64,000 nucleotides of DNA from Ectobius pallidus (GCA_964059195.1 CAXKWD010000007.1:57599163-57663162); one strand, 5' to 3'. Counted from the stretch's first letter, positions 1 through 11,339 are shown. A program made the numbers and translations. Notes: a model not told the origin generated them from the letters alone.

Positions 1-29
1 GCTGGCACAATGATGATTTGATTTTAAAC

Positions 30-400
30 AATGCGTGTAAGAATATAGTTATTATTTATAAAATCTGATACATTTTATTCATGGAATACTCTTAATAAAT
101 CCCAATCGGGATTATGAGTTTCATGAGATAAATTCGATCCTGCTTTTCCGCCGCGAATCTATTGATGTTTATCGTAATTATTATTCTCCTAATCAGATTA
201 TTCAGAATATTCCATTCATGCGATGCGGACTTGAAATTGACTAATAATCTTTAGCAATGCCTCGGATATCGACCAATGACTGTTGTTTATCTTATAAGTT
301 AATATGCTTGCAAGGGTCGGAAAGATGTAATTTTATCTGATAAACTTCAGCTCGTTACTGGATACTTCAAGGCATTAATATGCAGTGATTAATATGTCAC
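30..400 (+). repeat. Dispersed non-coding repeat, family A, copy 1
   Basis: This stretch has an inverted relative at 9640-10450 and a shorter direct one at 44150-44220. Shared blocks include CTCGGATATCGACCAAT and TTTTATCTGATAAA; the order of blocks is the same when 9640-10450 is read on the minus strand. No protein is encoded. The family was not identified; a non-autonomous transposon is the likeliest explanation. Confidence 0.6.
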
Positions 401-544
401 ATGTCGTATGATTGCCTATGAAAAATATGCATTGTAGGAATGAAACGTCGTGATTCAACGTTGTCGTCCTATGGCGTCCTATCGCTGACGATCTCCGAAG
501 ATGGTTCAGTGTTGTGACACGTGACAGTGGGCTTTCATCACAGT

Positions 545-700
545 ACACAGTAGTCTTGGTATATGGTGACACACATTAAATAAATTAACTTCTAGTCTCA
601 TCCCTATGCCTCACTTTTGTGCTAATAGAATCGAACGCCTATGATTTTTTTTTCCGTTAATGATATTTAATTTTATGAGGAAGAATCCAAGCTCCTCTAC
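545..700 (+). repeat. Dispersed repeat, family B, copy 1
   Basis: About 150 bp here match 28240-28395 in the same orientation, including the block CCTATGCCTCACTTTTGTGC and the run AATGATATTTAATTTT. It lies just upstream of the family C repeat. No coding content was seen. Confidence 0.6.
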
Positions 701-779
701 CGTTCATATTTCAATGCAGTATATGGTTGTTTATAAACACCTTTTAAATAATTAATTGAAATTTTTTTAAAATAAAAAT

Positions 780-1300
780 TCTAGCTTTTTAGCGTCTATG
801 CAAATCGTGTGGAAAATTTAAACAAAATTGTTAGAGTTTTTTTATATAAAATCGTGAAGAATGAAAGTCTGTTCTAGCCTCGCCCAAAGATGAAAGACTT
901 AAAAGCCTGAGTTTGTACAAACGATAGCTGGCTTATAACTACAGTTCAAAGTATAAGGATACCGTATAAAAGTAAGAAAAAGTCGTCAATCTCCCCAGAA
1001 GATATCTAATCCAAATACGTTTTATTTATACACGATGTTTAGTTCTCAAGCCACACAGACACGTTCCTGAAAATATTATTGGACAGAGGAGGATTCAAAA
1101 CAGGTATTTATGTTAAAAACATTGATTTCGAACATTTATTACCTTTGGTACGGGTAGAGGAAGTGAAACTGGTGCTTTGTTATTAATGGAGCTGTTAGCA
1201 GAAGAGGAGTAGATATGAAACCCGCCAGACACTGTCATTGTAGCAGCTTGCTGTGGTAACCGCGCGCCATCATGAAGCCGAAGGACGACACGCTCTATAT
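780..1300 (+). repeat. Dispersed repeat, family C, copy 1
   Basis: About 520 bp match 39400-39910 in direct orientation; shared blocks include ATAGCTGGCTTATAACTAC and CCTTTATTACC or close variants. The end of the unit (AACCGCGCGCCATCATGAAG) is also found inverted at 28066-28210. Non-coding. It precedes the MULE gene remnant here, and a MULE fragment also adjoins the 39.4-kb copy, but in the opposite relative orientation. Confidence 0.65.
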
Positions 1301-1338
1301 TCAAGTGCAACGGTCTCAACAAGGAGCTGGACACCTTC

Positions 1339-1439
1339 ATGGGTAGTCTGATCCCCTCAGCATGGATGTGGGATAAGCGAGAAAAATGCTGCTTGCAGCA
1401 TGAGCCAGCATCATTTTGAGTGGACCAGACTACCCATGC
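1339..1439. repeat. Short inverted repeat, 13-bp arms
   Basis: CATGGGTAGTCTG at 1339-1351 is exactly complementary to CAGACTACCCATG at 1427-1439, giving a perfect 13-bp stem with a loop of about 75 bases. Function unknown; it could be the edges of a small decayed element. Confidence 0.4.
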
Positions 1440-1747
1440 AACAGGGGAAGTGAATCAAGGCTAGTAAATAACTTGTTCTGCTTCGTGCTTGCTTGCAAGA
1501 CTCGGGAGTTCTCTGGCGCCTCCTCCTTTGACACCACTCGTGGCGGGCAATACAAAATTACATAAATGCATTTATAGTAAAAACCAACATTCGTGATATG
1601 GGATATAAACTTTAAAAATACGTATTGTAAAGGAAAAATACTGGTGAAGTGCTACTTCACCTACTTCCCCTGAATAGCCGCCACTGCGTGCCCACGCTTT
1701 AGTTTCGTGAGTGCCGGGTAATTCAAGTGCATCTTGTTTGTTGTAGA

Positions 1748-2096
1748 ATGGATAACTTCACGTGTGAAATTTGTAGTAAGGTATTTAGTAAAAGGGGAAA
1801 TTTAAATTTCCATGTAACTGCTAACCATTCTGATGTGAAATATGAGTGCGATAGTTGTGAATTTTTCACAACCAGAAAATATGATTTGAAACGCCACATT
1901 GAATTAAAGCATGGGGGTGCAAAATCTTTTTTCAAAATGTGTAAAGTGTTCTCTTTGTAATGAAACTCGGCCTACGAAAGGTGGTATCGTGCATCATTAC
2001 ATTTCGCAACATAATATTGTGATTCAGAATGATACTCTAGAGTTCCAGAATGAGGAGGAATTTAATATCTGGAAGAGGGAGACAGAGAGAGAGCAG
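1748..2096 (+). pseudogene. MULE-family transposase gene, exon 1 (C2H2 zinc fingers), frameshifted
   Basis: The ATG at 1748 opens MDNFTCEIC, followed by three C2H2-type fingers: CX2CX12HX4H starting with CEIC, CX2CX12HX4H starting with CDSC, and a looser one starting with CSLC. One frameshift lies between 1912 and 1950, just before finger 3. The tail EEEFNIWKRETEREQ matches the segment that precedes the second zinc-binding region in animal Mutator-like proteins of this type. The exon ends at CAG followed by GTATGTGAG, a near-consensus splice donor, in phase 0 with exon 2. In this family the fingers are expected to bind DNA in the nucleus. Without the intron it would look like an isolated zinc-finger scrap. 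Confidence 0.7.
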
Positions 2097-3258
2097 GTAT
2101 GTGAGTTTTGTATATTTCGTTCAAAATATGAACACAAAAGCAGTGACTCGTCTATAGATCGTCCCAGCCTTAAAAGACAGTATTGAGTTAAATGTAGTAT
2201 TTACATCTCACTTGCACTCGTACGTTCTGCAATTAGCTTCGTCCCTTTCTATCCCGACAATGTTGCCATTTTCCGAAAATGATAAATGTGATAATGTGAT
2301 TGCGAGGTCTTATAGGGAATTTTCCGCCCTTTCTAATGATGTCAACTGTAAAGCCATAAATAATTAATATGAGGCCTATTTTTCATAATTACGTTATTTT
2401 GGCGGAAGTCAATATTTTTGCACATTAATAACTTATCACGCGATAGACAGAAAACTAATAATCAAAACAAGTAAAGATTTTTTTCTTGGACTGCCTGATG
2501 GTGAAAGAAAGTACTCCCTTTCCGTCGGCAATAAATTTTTCATAAGAAGAAAGCTATATATTTTTTTATTAAGTGCTACCTGAAAATTCTCGGACGGCAA
2601 CACAGAAAAGTTAGGCAGTGAGTAACATACTTTGGTATTGACTTTACGTTGGTGACTAAGCGAGAACAAATGTTTATAGATGTCTGAAAAAGTATTTAAA
2701 ACAAACCAGAGCTCTCTATCGTGTAGCATTAATAAATTATCACAGTTTTCCCGAGCTCAGCATTCTCGCGCTCATGACTTGGTTATTTTGAGATTGTGTG
2801 TACTCATATGTTTCTAAGACTATCGTGTCTTCTTCAGAGCTCATTGTTATATAGTAGCTGTGTAGTGAAGTTTAACTTTGTTGTGAAGTGGTTCTTGTGT
2901 TTTTTTTAATTAAATTTTATATTTATTAATATTTTATATTAATTATGAATAGAGGAACTATAGAAATCGTAGTGTTGACAAATTGCGAAGTAAAGAGCGA
3001 ATTAAAGTATTAAATATACTTAATTATTTCTTGAAGAAAATGAACGTTACCCAGGCAATTAAAGAGACAGCAGAAGCTACCGGGTGTTCAGAAAGTTTAC
3101 TGTATAGAATAAGAAAAGAAAAAACTAAAGGCCCTCTGAGAAGGAATAATACCATTCCCTGAGGATAGTGAACAGGCTTAAAGGTATGTACCGGTAATGT
3201 ATTTTTACTATTACTTCCCTTTATAATTATATTCTTGAAAATTATAACACAACATAAT

Positions 3259-3291
3259 AGCAATAATAATAATAACAATAATAATAATAAC

Positions 3292-3328
<37 letters not shown>
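3259..3328. repeat. (AAT)n microsatellite
   Basis: An almost uninterrupted AAT/ATA run with a few AAC variants. The leucine-rich ORF on the minus strand here is an artefact of this repeat. Confidence 0.9.
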
Positions 3329-3329
<1 letters not shown>

Positions 3330-3384
3330 TGAAAAGTAATATTATCGAAATGAAATTTAATATTAAATGTAACATTTATAAATT

Positions 3385-3412
3385 ATTAGCTTAAAGGACC
3401 CGGCGTCACCTG
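3385..3412 (-). mobile_element. Helitron-like 3' terminus (minus strand)
   Basis: Read on the minus strand this is a GC hairpin (CCAGG TGACG CCGGG) followed by TCCTTTAAGCTAAT. Helitrons end in CTRRT shortly after a hairpin, and CTAAT fits. A close relative with the same hairpin and CTAGT lies on the plus strand at 17230-17259. The matching 5' end was not found inside the intron. Confidence 0.5.
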
Positions 3413-3584
3413 GTTTTGTATTTTACTTGTACTTCGAAGTCAATTTTGGAGGAAGCCCTTTTAATTTTCAAAATCTAGGTCCTAGAGAAAGCACAACTTG
3501 TCACACTCAAGGACCCTATTACTTCTAAAGACCATGGATGGTGGGGTTGAGGTAAGAAAGAGACAGAAATTCCTATTAGTCTTG

Positions 3585-4330
3585 CTTATCTGTGTGTCAA
3601 GTCTGGTAAAATGAGACAAAGAATGTAGATTTAAACGTCATTAAATAGGGATTAAATCATTTAAGGGACTTTTTTTTTTCAAATTTAGTTTTACCTAAGT
3701 TTTTCTCCTGGTTCTATTAGCTCTGTGTAAAGTCTGGTAAAAATTGATAAGAGAATGTAGATTTAAATAACATTTATATAATAGGGGTTGCAACATTTAA
3801 GGAGTGGTTTCATCCAAATAAACTTTGGTTAAAAATTTATCTTGATTCAATAGGTTCTTGGTATAAAATCTGATAAAATTGGTCAAAGGATGTAGATAAA
3901 AATATATCACAAAATTGGGGTGAAAGATCTAAAATGTGGTTTGTTCCAAAATTAGTTTTCCTACCATTTTCTCCTGGTTCTATACGTTCTGTGTAGAAAA
4001 TCTGTTAAAAACACGTCAAAAATGTATATCTAAATTTTGGTAATGTAATAGGGGTAGAAACATTTAAGGGGTGGCTTCTTCCAAAAGTAACTTCACCTAA
4101 TTTTTCTCTTGTTTTTATAGGGTCTGTGTGTAATGTTTGGTAAAAATCGTTCAAAGAATGTAGACTAGTAAAAAGATCACATGGTAGGGATTGAAAATTT
4201 CGCTAGGGGTGTTTTTTTCCAGAATGATTGTCTCGTAGAATTTTTACTTGATTATACAGGGTACATGTGTAACATTTTGTAGACATTGGTCAGAACATGT
4301 AGATTTGTGGGCCTATAGAGAAAATATTAG
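3585..4330. repeat. Degenerate tandem array, ~133-bp unit, about 6 copies
   Basis: A recurring core resembling TCTGTGTGTAAGTCTGGTAAAA appears near 3589, 3721, 3854, 3987, 4121 and 4261, i.e. at 132-140 bp steps. Each unit also carries AAAGAATGTAGAT-like and TTTAAGG(A/G)GTGG-like blocks. Copies have diverged strongly, so the array is old. It sits between the Helitron-like end and exon 2 of the MULE gene. Confidence 0.7.
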
Positions 4331-4535
4331 CCTACTCCTGGGGGTTGAAAATAAGGGAAGGAGGGTGTGCCGTCGTTCTATCTGCAGGGCATGATTTACA
4401 ATAATTATTATGTACAAGAAACAAATTTCGAGGTTTTCACGAGGTTTAAGAGCTTTTTCACATCATGTGCCGGGCCTTGTGATGTGAGTAGATCTGGCAT
4501 CAGTGCGCTGCATAAGACCAATACTGTTTTTTAAG

Positions 4536-6165
4536 GTTGGGACGGTCTATAGAATGACATTTACTTGTCATCGACATGGAGAATATAAGTCTAAAGGGAA
4601 GGACATAAGGCACCTTAAAATAGCAGGTAGCAACAAGATTAATGGGCACTGTCCCGCCAAACTTGAGGTCACATTTCATTCAGGCGGAAATATTAAAGTG
4701 GAATTTTGTAAGACTCATGTTGGCCACAATTCCGATTTAGGGCGCTTGAGGTTGTCGCAAGCCGAGAAAGACGAAATAGCATGCCAAATCGCGATGAATG
4801 TTCCGCTTGACAAAATATTGGATCATGTAAGATTTAACATTGGCAGTGGGGACTTAAACAGAATAGATTTGCTTTCCAGAAAAGATCTCCGCAACATTGA
4901 GCAAGAATACAGCTTAAAGTCAGAAGCAATTAGACACAAAAACGACGCTGTAAGCATAGATTCGTGGGTCCGAGAAATGGAAACCGCCGGAGGAATAGTC
5001 CTGTTTTACAAACCTCAAGGCATAGCGTTAGAAACTTGCCCACAGTTTGCTGCAGAAGATTTCATTTTAATAATTATGAATGAATCACAAAAAGAAATGC
5101 TGAAGCATTATGGTGACGCTGTTAGAAGAAAGAGACCAAGTAGCATTTAATATAATGTTTCCCCTGGTAGTTAACATAATGAAGAGTGATGTAGACACCA
5201 GTGATTTTGCTGCGTATTTCGAAAAAGAATACAAAGACTCCGCGAAAAACTGGGCATATTGTTATCCCTTGCATGCAGGCCTTAATACTAATATGCATTT
5301 AGAACGCATGCATGGTGTGATAAAGCAGATTTATTTGGATGGAAAGAATCCCAAACGTCTTGACCTTGCATTGGATGCATTAATGCGCTACATAAGGGAT
5401 AAACTGTATGAGCGATTAATATATTTGAACAAGGGAAAATTGACCAGTAAAATTATTACCCTTCGTCAGTGGCAAAAAGAGTCATCAAAACTCTCTTTAG
5501 AAGACCTTGTGCTTGACGGAAAAGTATGGGAAATCCAGTCATCGAGCAGAAATGAGGTATGCAATGTAAAGCAGACTGAAGGACTGCAATGTAGGTGTGA
5601 TCTGCGTTGTACGGAGTGCAAAATGTGCATTCACAATTTCACATTCAGCTGCTCCGATTCTGCTATTAAATTTAATATGAGCAAACACATTCATGCTGTT
5701 AAAAGAAAGATGAATGAGCATAGGCCTACTGCAGAACTGGATAACGATTCTGAAGAATTTGGAGGGTTAATAATAGATGAAGCGGAAGATACGAAGCACA
5801 CTAAACAAGCTGCAGTAATAAAGAGTCTTCGACAAACACGGCGACATACGAGTATTATAAGCTTGGAACAAAAGAGAGTCAAATTAATGGAACATTTTAA
5901 AAGCATCCTAGATGGAATTTATTCCGAAGAACAATTAGATATAGTTAGCAGGAAGATCCAGTCCTTAAAACCTACACTCCAAGCCTGTAATTTAAAGAGA
6001 ACTCTTCCCCTAGACCCGCGAAGGACAAGTCCTAAGGCAATGAAATTTGAGTATCAACGGCGTTTCTTTTCAACAAAAGCGCCAAAGAAGTCATCCACTG
6101 TTATTTCAAGACCCAGTGATAGCGAGCAAGATGTCATTGCAGCATCAATAATGATTCAAAAGTGA
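4536..6165 (+). pseudogene. MULE-family transposase gene, exon 2, catalytic core deleted
   Basis: The first part (to about 5150) has a second zinc-binding region (CHRHGEYKSKGKDIRHLK, then GHCPAKL and CKTHVGH), typical of animal Mutator-like proteins. The second part (from about 5110, another frame) starts at LLEERDQ and has HLERMHGVIKQIYLDGK and MRYIRDKLYERLIYLNKGK, the conserved stretch after the DDE core. The RNase H-like catalytic segment expected between them, about 200 residues, is missing and the frame shifts at the junction. Near 5580-5700 a SWIM-like finger (CRCDLRCTECKMCIH) has lost key cysteines: the CXC reads FSC and the CXH reads SKH. The protein can therefore not be active. The open frame ends at the TGA at 6163. 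Confidence 0.7.
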
Positions 6166-7451
6166 TTTATTTTGTCCATTCCTCTCTCTTTCTCTGTCTA
6201 TTTTACCCTACAACCACAGCTATCGTAACTTTCTGAACCCTAAAATTGAAAATTAAAATTATCTATTCAAATGCAAAAAATATGTAAATAGTCCTGAACT
6301 GTAAAATACTGAACAATGTTTAAACTCGAGGGATCATATTTATGTGTAAATTTTAAAAGTATAACATCGCTTACAACATGAATCGAAGACCACTCTGCTG
6401 ATGTCACAGCTGCAACAAGTCTGGTAAGTACAATAACAACAACAATAATAATAATAATAATAATAAAAAAATACTGATAACTATAGAAGTGAAGATAATT
6501 TGTTTCACTGAATTATTTCATTTTGTTGCAGCCATATTATTATAATGCACATTTTATTTTAATCCTATGCTCATTTAATGGGAAAATATTGTAAATATGT
6601 ATGTAAATACGATTGCAGGGTTGGTGATACTGAACAATGATACGCCAAGACAATGTAAAACGCCTAATTAGCACTAACGTAATAACGCTGGCCATCCAGC
6701 GATTCAAACTTCAGCTTCATTGCTTGAATTTACGCGCCTTAACATTGCGGAGCCGAGCACATGAAATGTAACCGATCTACTGACGAAGTTTCACGAGCCG
6801 GTTCCGCAGTGTAAGTCTCCAGCCTCAAGTTTTTCCGTCCACCATTCAATCTCATAAGGAACCATACTGACACTTAATAAAGAATAGGCCTACTGCAATA
6901 GGCTAGGCCTATGCAGTGTTCAATTTCGGTATATTACTTGAATTCAATAATGGGATTATTCATTAGAATTCCACCCCAAGTAATAACAATAACTTCAAGC
7001 CCTTTTATTCCATTAAACAAACTTAGAATACAGTATTTATTTTTATGTCATTTTATTACAATTTTGGGGAATTTTAAAGGAACTTTACATCATAAATACC
7101 TCGTTTATAGGGATTTTTTTTCGGGTCACCAAAATACTAGATCTCTATTGCAACAATGTCTTGAGGATTTACATTTCACGTTATGATCTTGAACATTATG
7201 CTTGGTAAGCATAATTGCATTTTTCTTTTTTTAGTGAATTGCCAATCCATTGACATGAATAATAATAGAGATATGACAGGCATAAGTCTGTTTAGGATAT
7301 GGTAGTATAGTTCGGCGTATTTTCACAGAACAACTTTTTTTTTGTGGTAACTAAGATATCTTATCAGGGATTCATACCCGAAACTTCTGTATAGAGTGAC
7401 ATAGAGAGAGGAAGAATTATAGGGAATGAGACAGAAAGTGAAAATAGATAG

Positions 7452-7452
<1 letters not shown>
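6166..7452. other. No gene seen; AT-rich spacer with AAT microsatellite
   Basis: Apart from an (AAC/AAT)n run at 6431-6466 and AGGCCTA-type motifs around 6890-6912, no coding, RNA or repeat structure was recognised. The 91-codon open frame at 6911-7186 shows no familiar motif. Confidence 0.5.

Positions 7453-7519
<67 letters not shown>
7453..7519. repeat. (GA)n microsatellite
   Basis: About 33 uninterrupted AG dinucleotides. Confidence 0.95.
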
Positions 7520-8099
7520 CTATGTGTATGTGCAGGGAAGTGTGAAATTTCCTAAACTAAATTCAAGAGTATTCGTCAAAGCTGTTTTTAAATGAGAAAA
7601 ATCTATAAAACAACATGAGTAAATTGGAATTTGTGGTTGATGGATTCTGGCATGGAATTCTCCCACCCATGCACGACTGCTGTAGATGCAAATATACAAA
7701 GCGCAGACCATATGAAGTGGTTTTGTTTGCTTTCTGGGAATTTAAAACATATATTCGGTAGGCTCTTTAGAATTTGTGACTCTTGTGATATAATTTAAGT
7801 GTTAGTGAACTCCTTCCTTCAATTGATATTGCATTTAATAATTTCAATATAGCTCTAGTAATGAATGAATTAATAATTTTTCTTAATATTTTGTACTGTG
7901 TCATATTAATGAGAAGATGTCAATGATCAAGATATTAAAGCATCAATTTATTATTATAATTACGAAACTAATTATAACTAATTATTGTTAACTTTTTTTT
8001 TCTTTGAAACCTCCCGCACGAGGCTTTTTGTGCTGCCCCTTTGGTGGAGAAGCTCTTGTTGGCTTCCTTTCCCTAAGTCTTCATTTGGATTACTCCTTC

Positions 8100-8295
8100 C
8101 TCCTACTTGCTTAGGCCTCATTGTTCCCCAAAATCTATTCCTTGAACAAGTTGCAGTATTTTGGTTCCAATGTCCTTTTCGTTCCCTGAACCCAGGAAGG
8201 AAGTTTTATACTTTGAAAAATCCCCAACCCGGTCGGGAATCGAACCAGGGTGGAAGTAGTCACGCTCCCAACTCACCCACGGCAGCACCTATGAG
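8100..8295 (-). repeat. tRNA-derived SINE (family S2), minus strand
   Basis: On the minus strand it reads CCGTGGGTGAGTTGGGAGCG, then a B-box-like CTGGTTCGATTCCCGACC, then a GGGATTTTTC block. The same order occurs at 40294-40520 on the plus strand (CCGTGGGTGAGTCGGTAGCG, GGGTTCGATTCCTGG, GGGAATTTTTC). The plus-strand open frame across it is a chance frame. Confidence 0.6.
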
Positions 8296-8329
8296 CCTAC
8301 TAACTTACAAGGTTCTTAAAATACTAAAG

Positions 8330-8630
8330 GTTAGTCCACTTGCCACCCTGAGCGGTCATTGGCTGCGGGGTGTGACGTGGCAAGGGTGGCAGGCAGCCAC
8401 TCTCTCATAAGAAGTGATTGGAAAACAGATGGTTTTTAAACTTTAATATTTAATTACAGGCAGCGACTATCACGTATTCTAACATGCCAACCGAAAGTAT
8501 AATAGATATTCAGTTAGGCTGTGTGGTAGAAATTGTAAAAATCGGTCGGGTTTGGTTTAAAAATCGTAGTTATTGAAGCTGTTTTTAGAGGCTAAAATCA
8601 AATCTGCAAGTGATGTCAAGATAATTTGAT
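8330..8630 (+). repeat. Long inverted repeat, left arm
   Basis: About 300 bp are the diverged reverse complement of 11340-11655. Shared blocks (one strand) include TGGAAAACAG, AATATTTAATTA(C/T)AGGCAG, GAGAAATTGTAAAA-like and GAAGCTGTTTTTAGA. With its partner it encloses 2.7 kb containing a SINE, a family A repeat and a tandem array, so the arms may be two insertions or the ends of one composite element. Confidence 0.6.
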
Positions 8631-8762
8631 TGTATTGGAGTTTCATGAGACTATAATACGGGACTATTTCTATTGTTCTTATTCGAAATAGGCAGGAAAT
8701 ATGATCCACATTGTTAATTTAATTTTAATACTTCACTATTAAAATACTGTAAGTTACAATTA

Positions 8763-9196
8763 GTCCACCGCTGTGGCTCCGGGAATGCGTCCAATCCTCT
8801 CACGCAGCGGGCCCGGGTTCGATTCCTGGTCGGGACAAGTTACCTAGGTGAGGTTTTATCCGGGGTTTTCCCTCACCTATGAGACAAATGTCAGGTAACT
8901 TTGGGCCCTTGTGGTCCCCGGATATCATCTGGCCGTCATTATCATCTTCATCCTCATCCTCGCCTTGTTCTGAGTGAGTGTGTGTGTGAATGGTGTGTAT
9001 CGTCCTATGTGTTCGTGTTGTCTCGGAGGTGGCCCCGGCATTGGGCTGATCACTCATCCGGGGAGGCCCTCCATGTCCTTGTCTGGTCAAAAAAAGTATG
9101 TATGTGATCAAAAGATAATCCCTCTCACGACAGGTCGCGGCCTTGTAAGGCCCGGGCGGCTTGGGTTGCTTAAATCCTAAAAGGGAGAGGTTAAAC
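8763..9196 (+). repeat. tRNA-derived SINE (family S1), full-length copy
   Basis: It begins GTCCACCGCTGTGG, has the B-box-like GGGTTCGATTCCTGGTCGGG, a GT-rich middle and ends CCTAAAAGGGAGAGGTTAAAC. Other copies: 22985-23397 (minus), 38171-38527 (plus), a head only at 49086-49130 and a tail only at 42582-42617. Length is about 430 bp. It is non-coding; the arginine- and proline-rich open frames over it are artefacts that recur wherever the SINE does. Confidence 0.8.
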
Positions 9197-9639
9197 TACG
9201 GAAAAGAGAGAAGAGAAGTTACAATTATTTATTAACTACTTGCAGGAAAAATGGAAGAATTAATCTACATAGTACTAATTAGGCCTGTGTTAGTTTTCTG
9301 AATTGTCATAAGGAAACGTATTTAATAGGGTACACTTTCACCGGACAATGGAAGTATTTTTATACCACACACCAACTCACACGTTTTTACTCTATTTGAT
9401 GACAGGGATGTACTACAGCTTAGCCTTGTAACCGTCCCCGGAGAGCCGGAATTTTCTCCCTCAGTAGAGGGAGCATGTAAATCTAGAGACATAGGTATGA
9501 TTTATTCATGCACATATAAATGTCATCGACCCTGATCGGGATAGAACCTGCGATCATGGGCACAGAAATGCCACCCAGGTCTACTACGTAAACTAGCAAT
9601 GATTAAAATTATTATATTACTATTTATCAAAGGTAATCC

Positions 9640-10450
9640 CACGAGAGATTACGAGTTTATCGATAGATTCACGACTGCACAGCAGGGTTGGATTTATTAA
9701 GACTATTCCATTAATAAAATGTAACGGATTTTATAAATAATATATTATAATTTAAATATTTATTTCTGGTTTGTTTAAAATAAAATCATTAATGGAGTCA
9801 GCTGTCAGATTACGGCATACTAAATTAATGAACAGTCTTCATTATGGAATACTAAGCAATGCTACCAACGAAGTAGTGACAATAGAGTTAACCTCAAAAT
9901 TAAGATAATTTAAAATCGGAACAAAATAAAAATACTTGTTTTTCAAGAACGTAATCTATCTGTAAATTGCCACTCTACTTGAATGTGCATTGGTTAAAAA
10001 AATAAGTTTCTTCCCCGTTGGATTTTCTTATATTGATAGCCTAATCTGCTACATTTGAGCTTCCCTAGTCAAATTCAATTCAATTGTACTTAGGTTCTTC
10101 ACAGAACTTTTAAAGCTGAATCCATATGAATTTTATATTTCTTTCAGTTTTATGTGGTTTAGTTTCCTTTATGATAATATCAATTTCAACAGACGCATTG
10201 CCAAATTTTCAGCTTACCATTTTTTTTTTTCAATTTAACGCCGACAATGGATGACGTAGCGATATTGTGACGGTTCAGTAACGAGCTGACGTTTTATCAG
10301 ATAAAATCTCATCCTCGCGAATCTTGCAGGGATTTTGTAAGATAAGCGACCGTGATTGGTCGATATCCGAGGAATTGCTAAACGCTGTTGGTCAATATCG
10401 AATACGCGGCTTATGAATGGAGTAGTCACAGTATTTGATTTTTTCAATAT
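9640..10450 (-). repeat. Dispersed repeat, family A, inverted copy
   Basis: Read on the minus strand, it repeats 30-400 block by block (TTTATAAAATC.G.TACATTTTATT.ATGGAATA, then CCTCGGATATCGACCAAT, then ATTTTATCTGATAAA and CAGCTCGTTACTG), but with a 400-bp insertion or divergence in its middle. No protein is encoded. Confidence 0.6.
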
Positions 10451-10737
10451 ATAGGCTATAATAAAACATTTATTAGTCGCTGCAGTATGACACGATTTTA
10501 CGTGACTTTATCCAGTCTAAAATTCTGTAATTTTTAAAATAATTATACGCATATTACTACCCATACAATCTACAGTACTTTTAGTAATTTATGACAAGAT
10601 TTTACATTACTTATCCAGGAGAAAGTTAAATTGCATTTAAATAATTATATTACTAACCATTCTCATTACTTCCAATAATATATGATATCAATGTAATATA
10701 AAACATCAGTTAGTTGGTACTGACGTAATTGTTTGCC

Positions 10738-11110
10738 CACTTCAAGATGGGCCAAAAACTTGAAATTTGACTTGATTCTTTAGCCTGTGACCGACGGGAA
10801 AATTCCGAAAAGTTCTAATTTTTAATTTTTAACCCGCTATAAAACTTTGAAATCTTTTCAATCACTCACTGATATGGATTACTCACTTCAAGATGAACTA
10901 GAAACTTGAAATTTGCAAACCCATTTTTTAGCCCTTAGCCGACGAAAAAATTCCAAACAGTTCAAATTTTTAATTTTTATCCCTGGAAAAATTAAGGGTT
11001 TCCAATCACTCACTGCCATAAATGTTTACCCACCTCTAGAAGAGCTAGAAGCTTGAAATTTGGCACACTTACAGCTGTAACCGAAGGGAAAATTGCGAAA
11101 AGTATTTTAT
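10738..11110. repeat. Tandem repeat, ~146-bp unit, about 2.5 copies
   Basis: The units begin near 10741 (TTCAAGATGGGCC), 10887 (TTCAAGATGAACTAG) and 11034 (CTCTAGAAGAGCTAG), spacing 146-147 bp. Each has ACTTGAAATTTG followed by CCGA(C/A)GGGAAAATT-like and CAATCACTCACTG blocks. Confidence 0.75.
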
Positions 11111-11339
11111 AAGTAATTATAAAACAAAGTTTTTTAAATCGTACATTGAATGGCAAAGAAATAATGTACACACTCTACATTAAAGTCAATTGATGTTAAT
11201 TATTTACAGTATTATGATATAAATAAAGGTAAAGCTGTAGTTAGTGAATGATTAAGAAAAAAATAACATTTCCTCCCTATTTCGAATAACAACGATAGAA
11301 TAGTCTTTTCTCGTTAAAGTATAATACATTTAGTTAGCT

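Larger units (their letters stand above)
2097..4535 (+). other. Intron of the MULE-family gene (about 2.44 kb)
   Basis: The donor CAG|GTATGTGAG at 2096/2097 and acceptor TTTTTTAAG|GTTGGG at 4535/4536 are both canonical, and the flanking reading frames join in phase 0. The intron carries an AAT microsatellite, a Helitron-like 3' end on the minus strand and a ~133-bp tandem array, so it has probably grown by insertion. The intron is inferred from splice sites and protein-family logic, not from transcript data. Confidence 0.6.

Noticed and set aside
3024..3293. Leucine-rich 89-residue open frame with an apparent signal peptide
   Set aside because: The leucine run is the AAT microsatellite read on the minus strand.
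7985..8410. 141-codon open frame
   Set aside because: It reads antisense through a tRNA-derived SINE and part of the inverted repeat arm; no protein motif.
8800..9180. Open frames rich in Gly, Pro and Arg on both strands
   Set aside because: They translate SINE family S1 and recur at each copy of it (22.99-23.43 kb, 38.27-38.49 kb).
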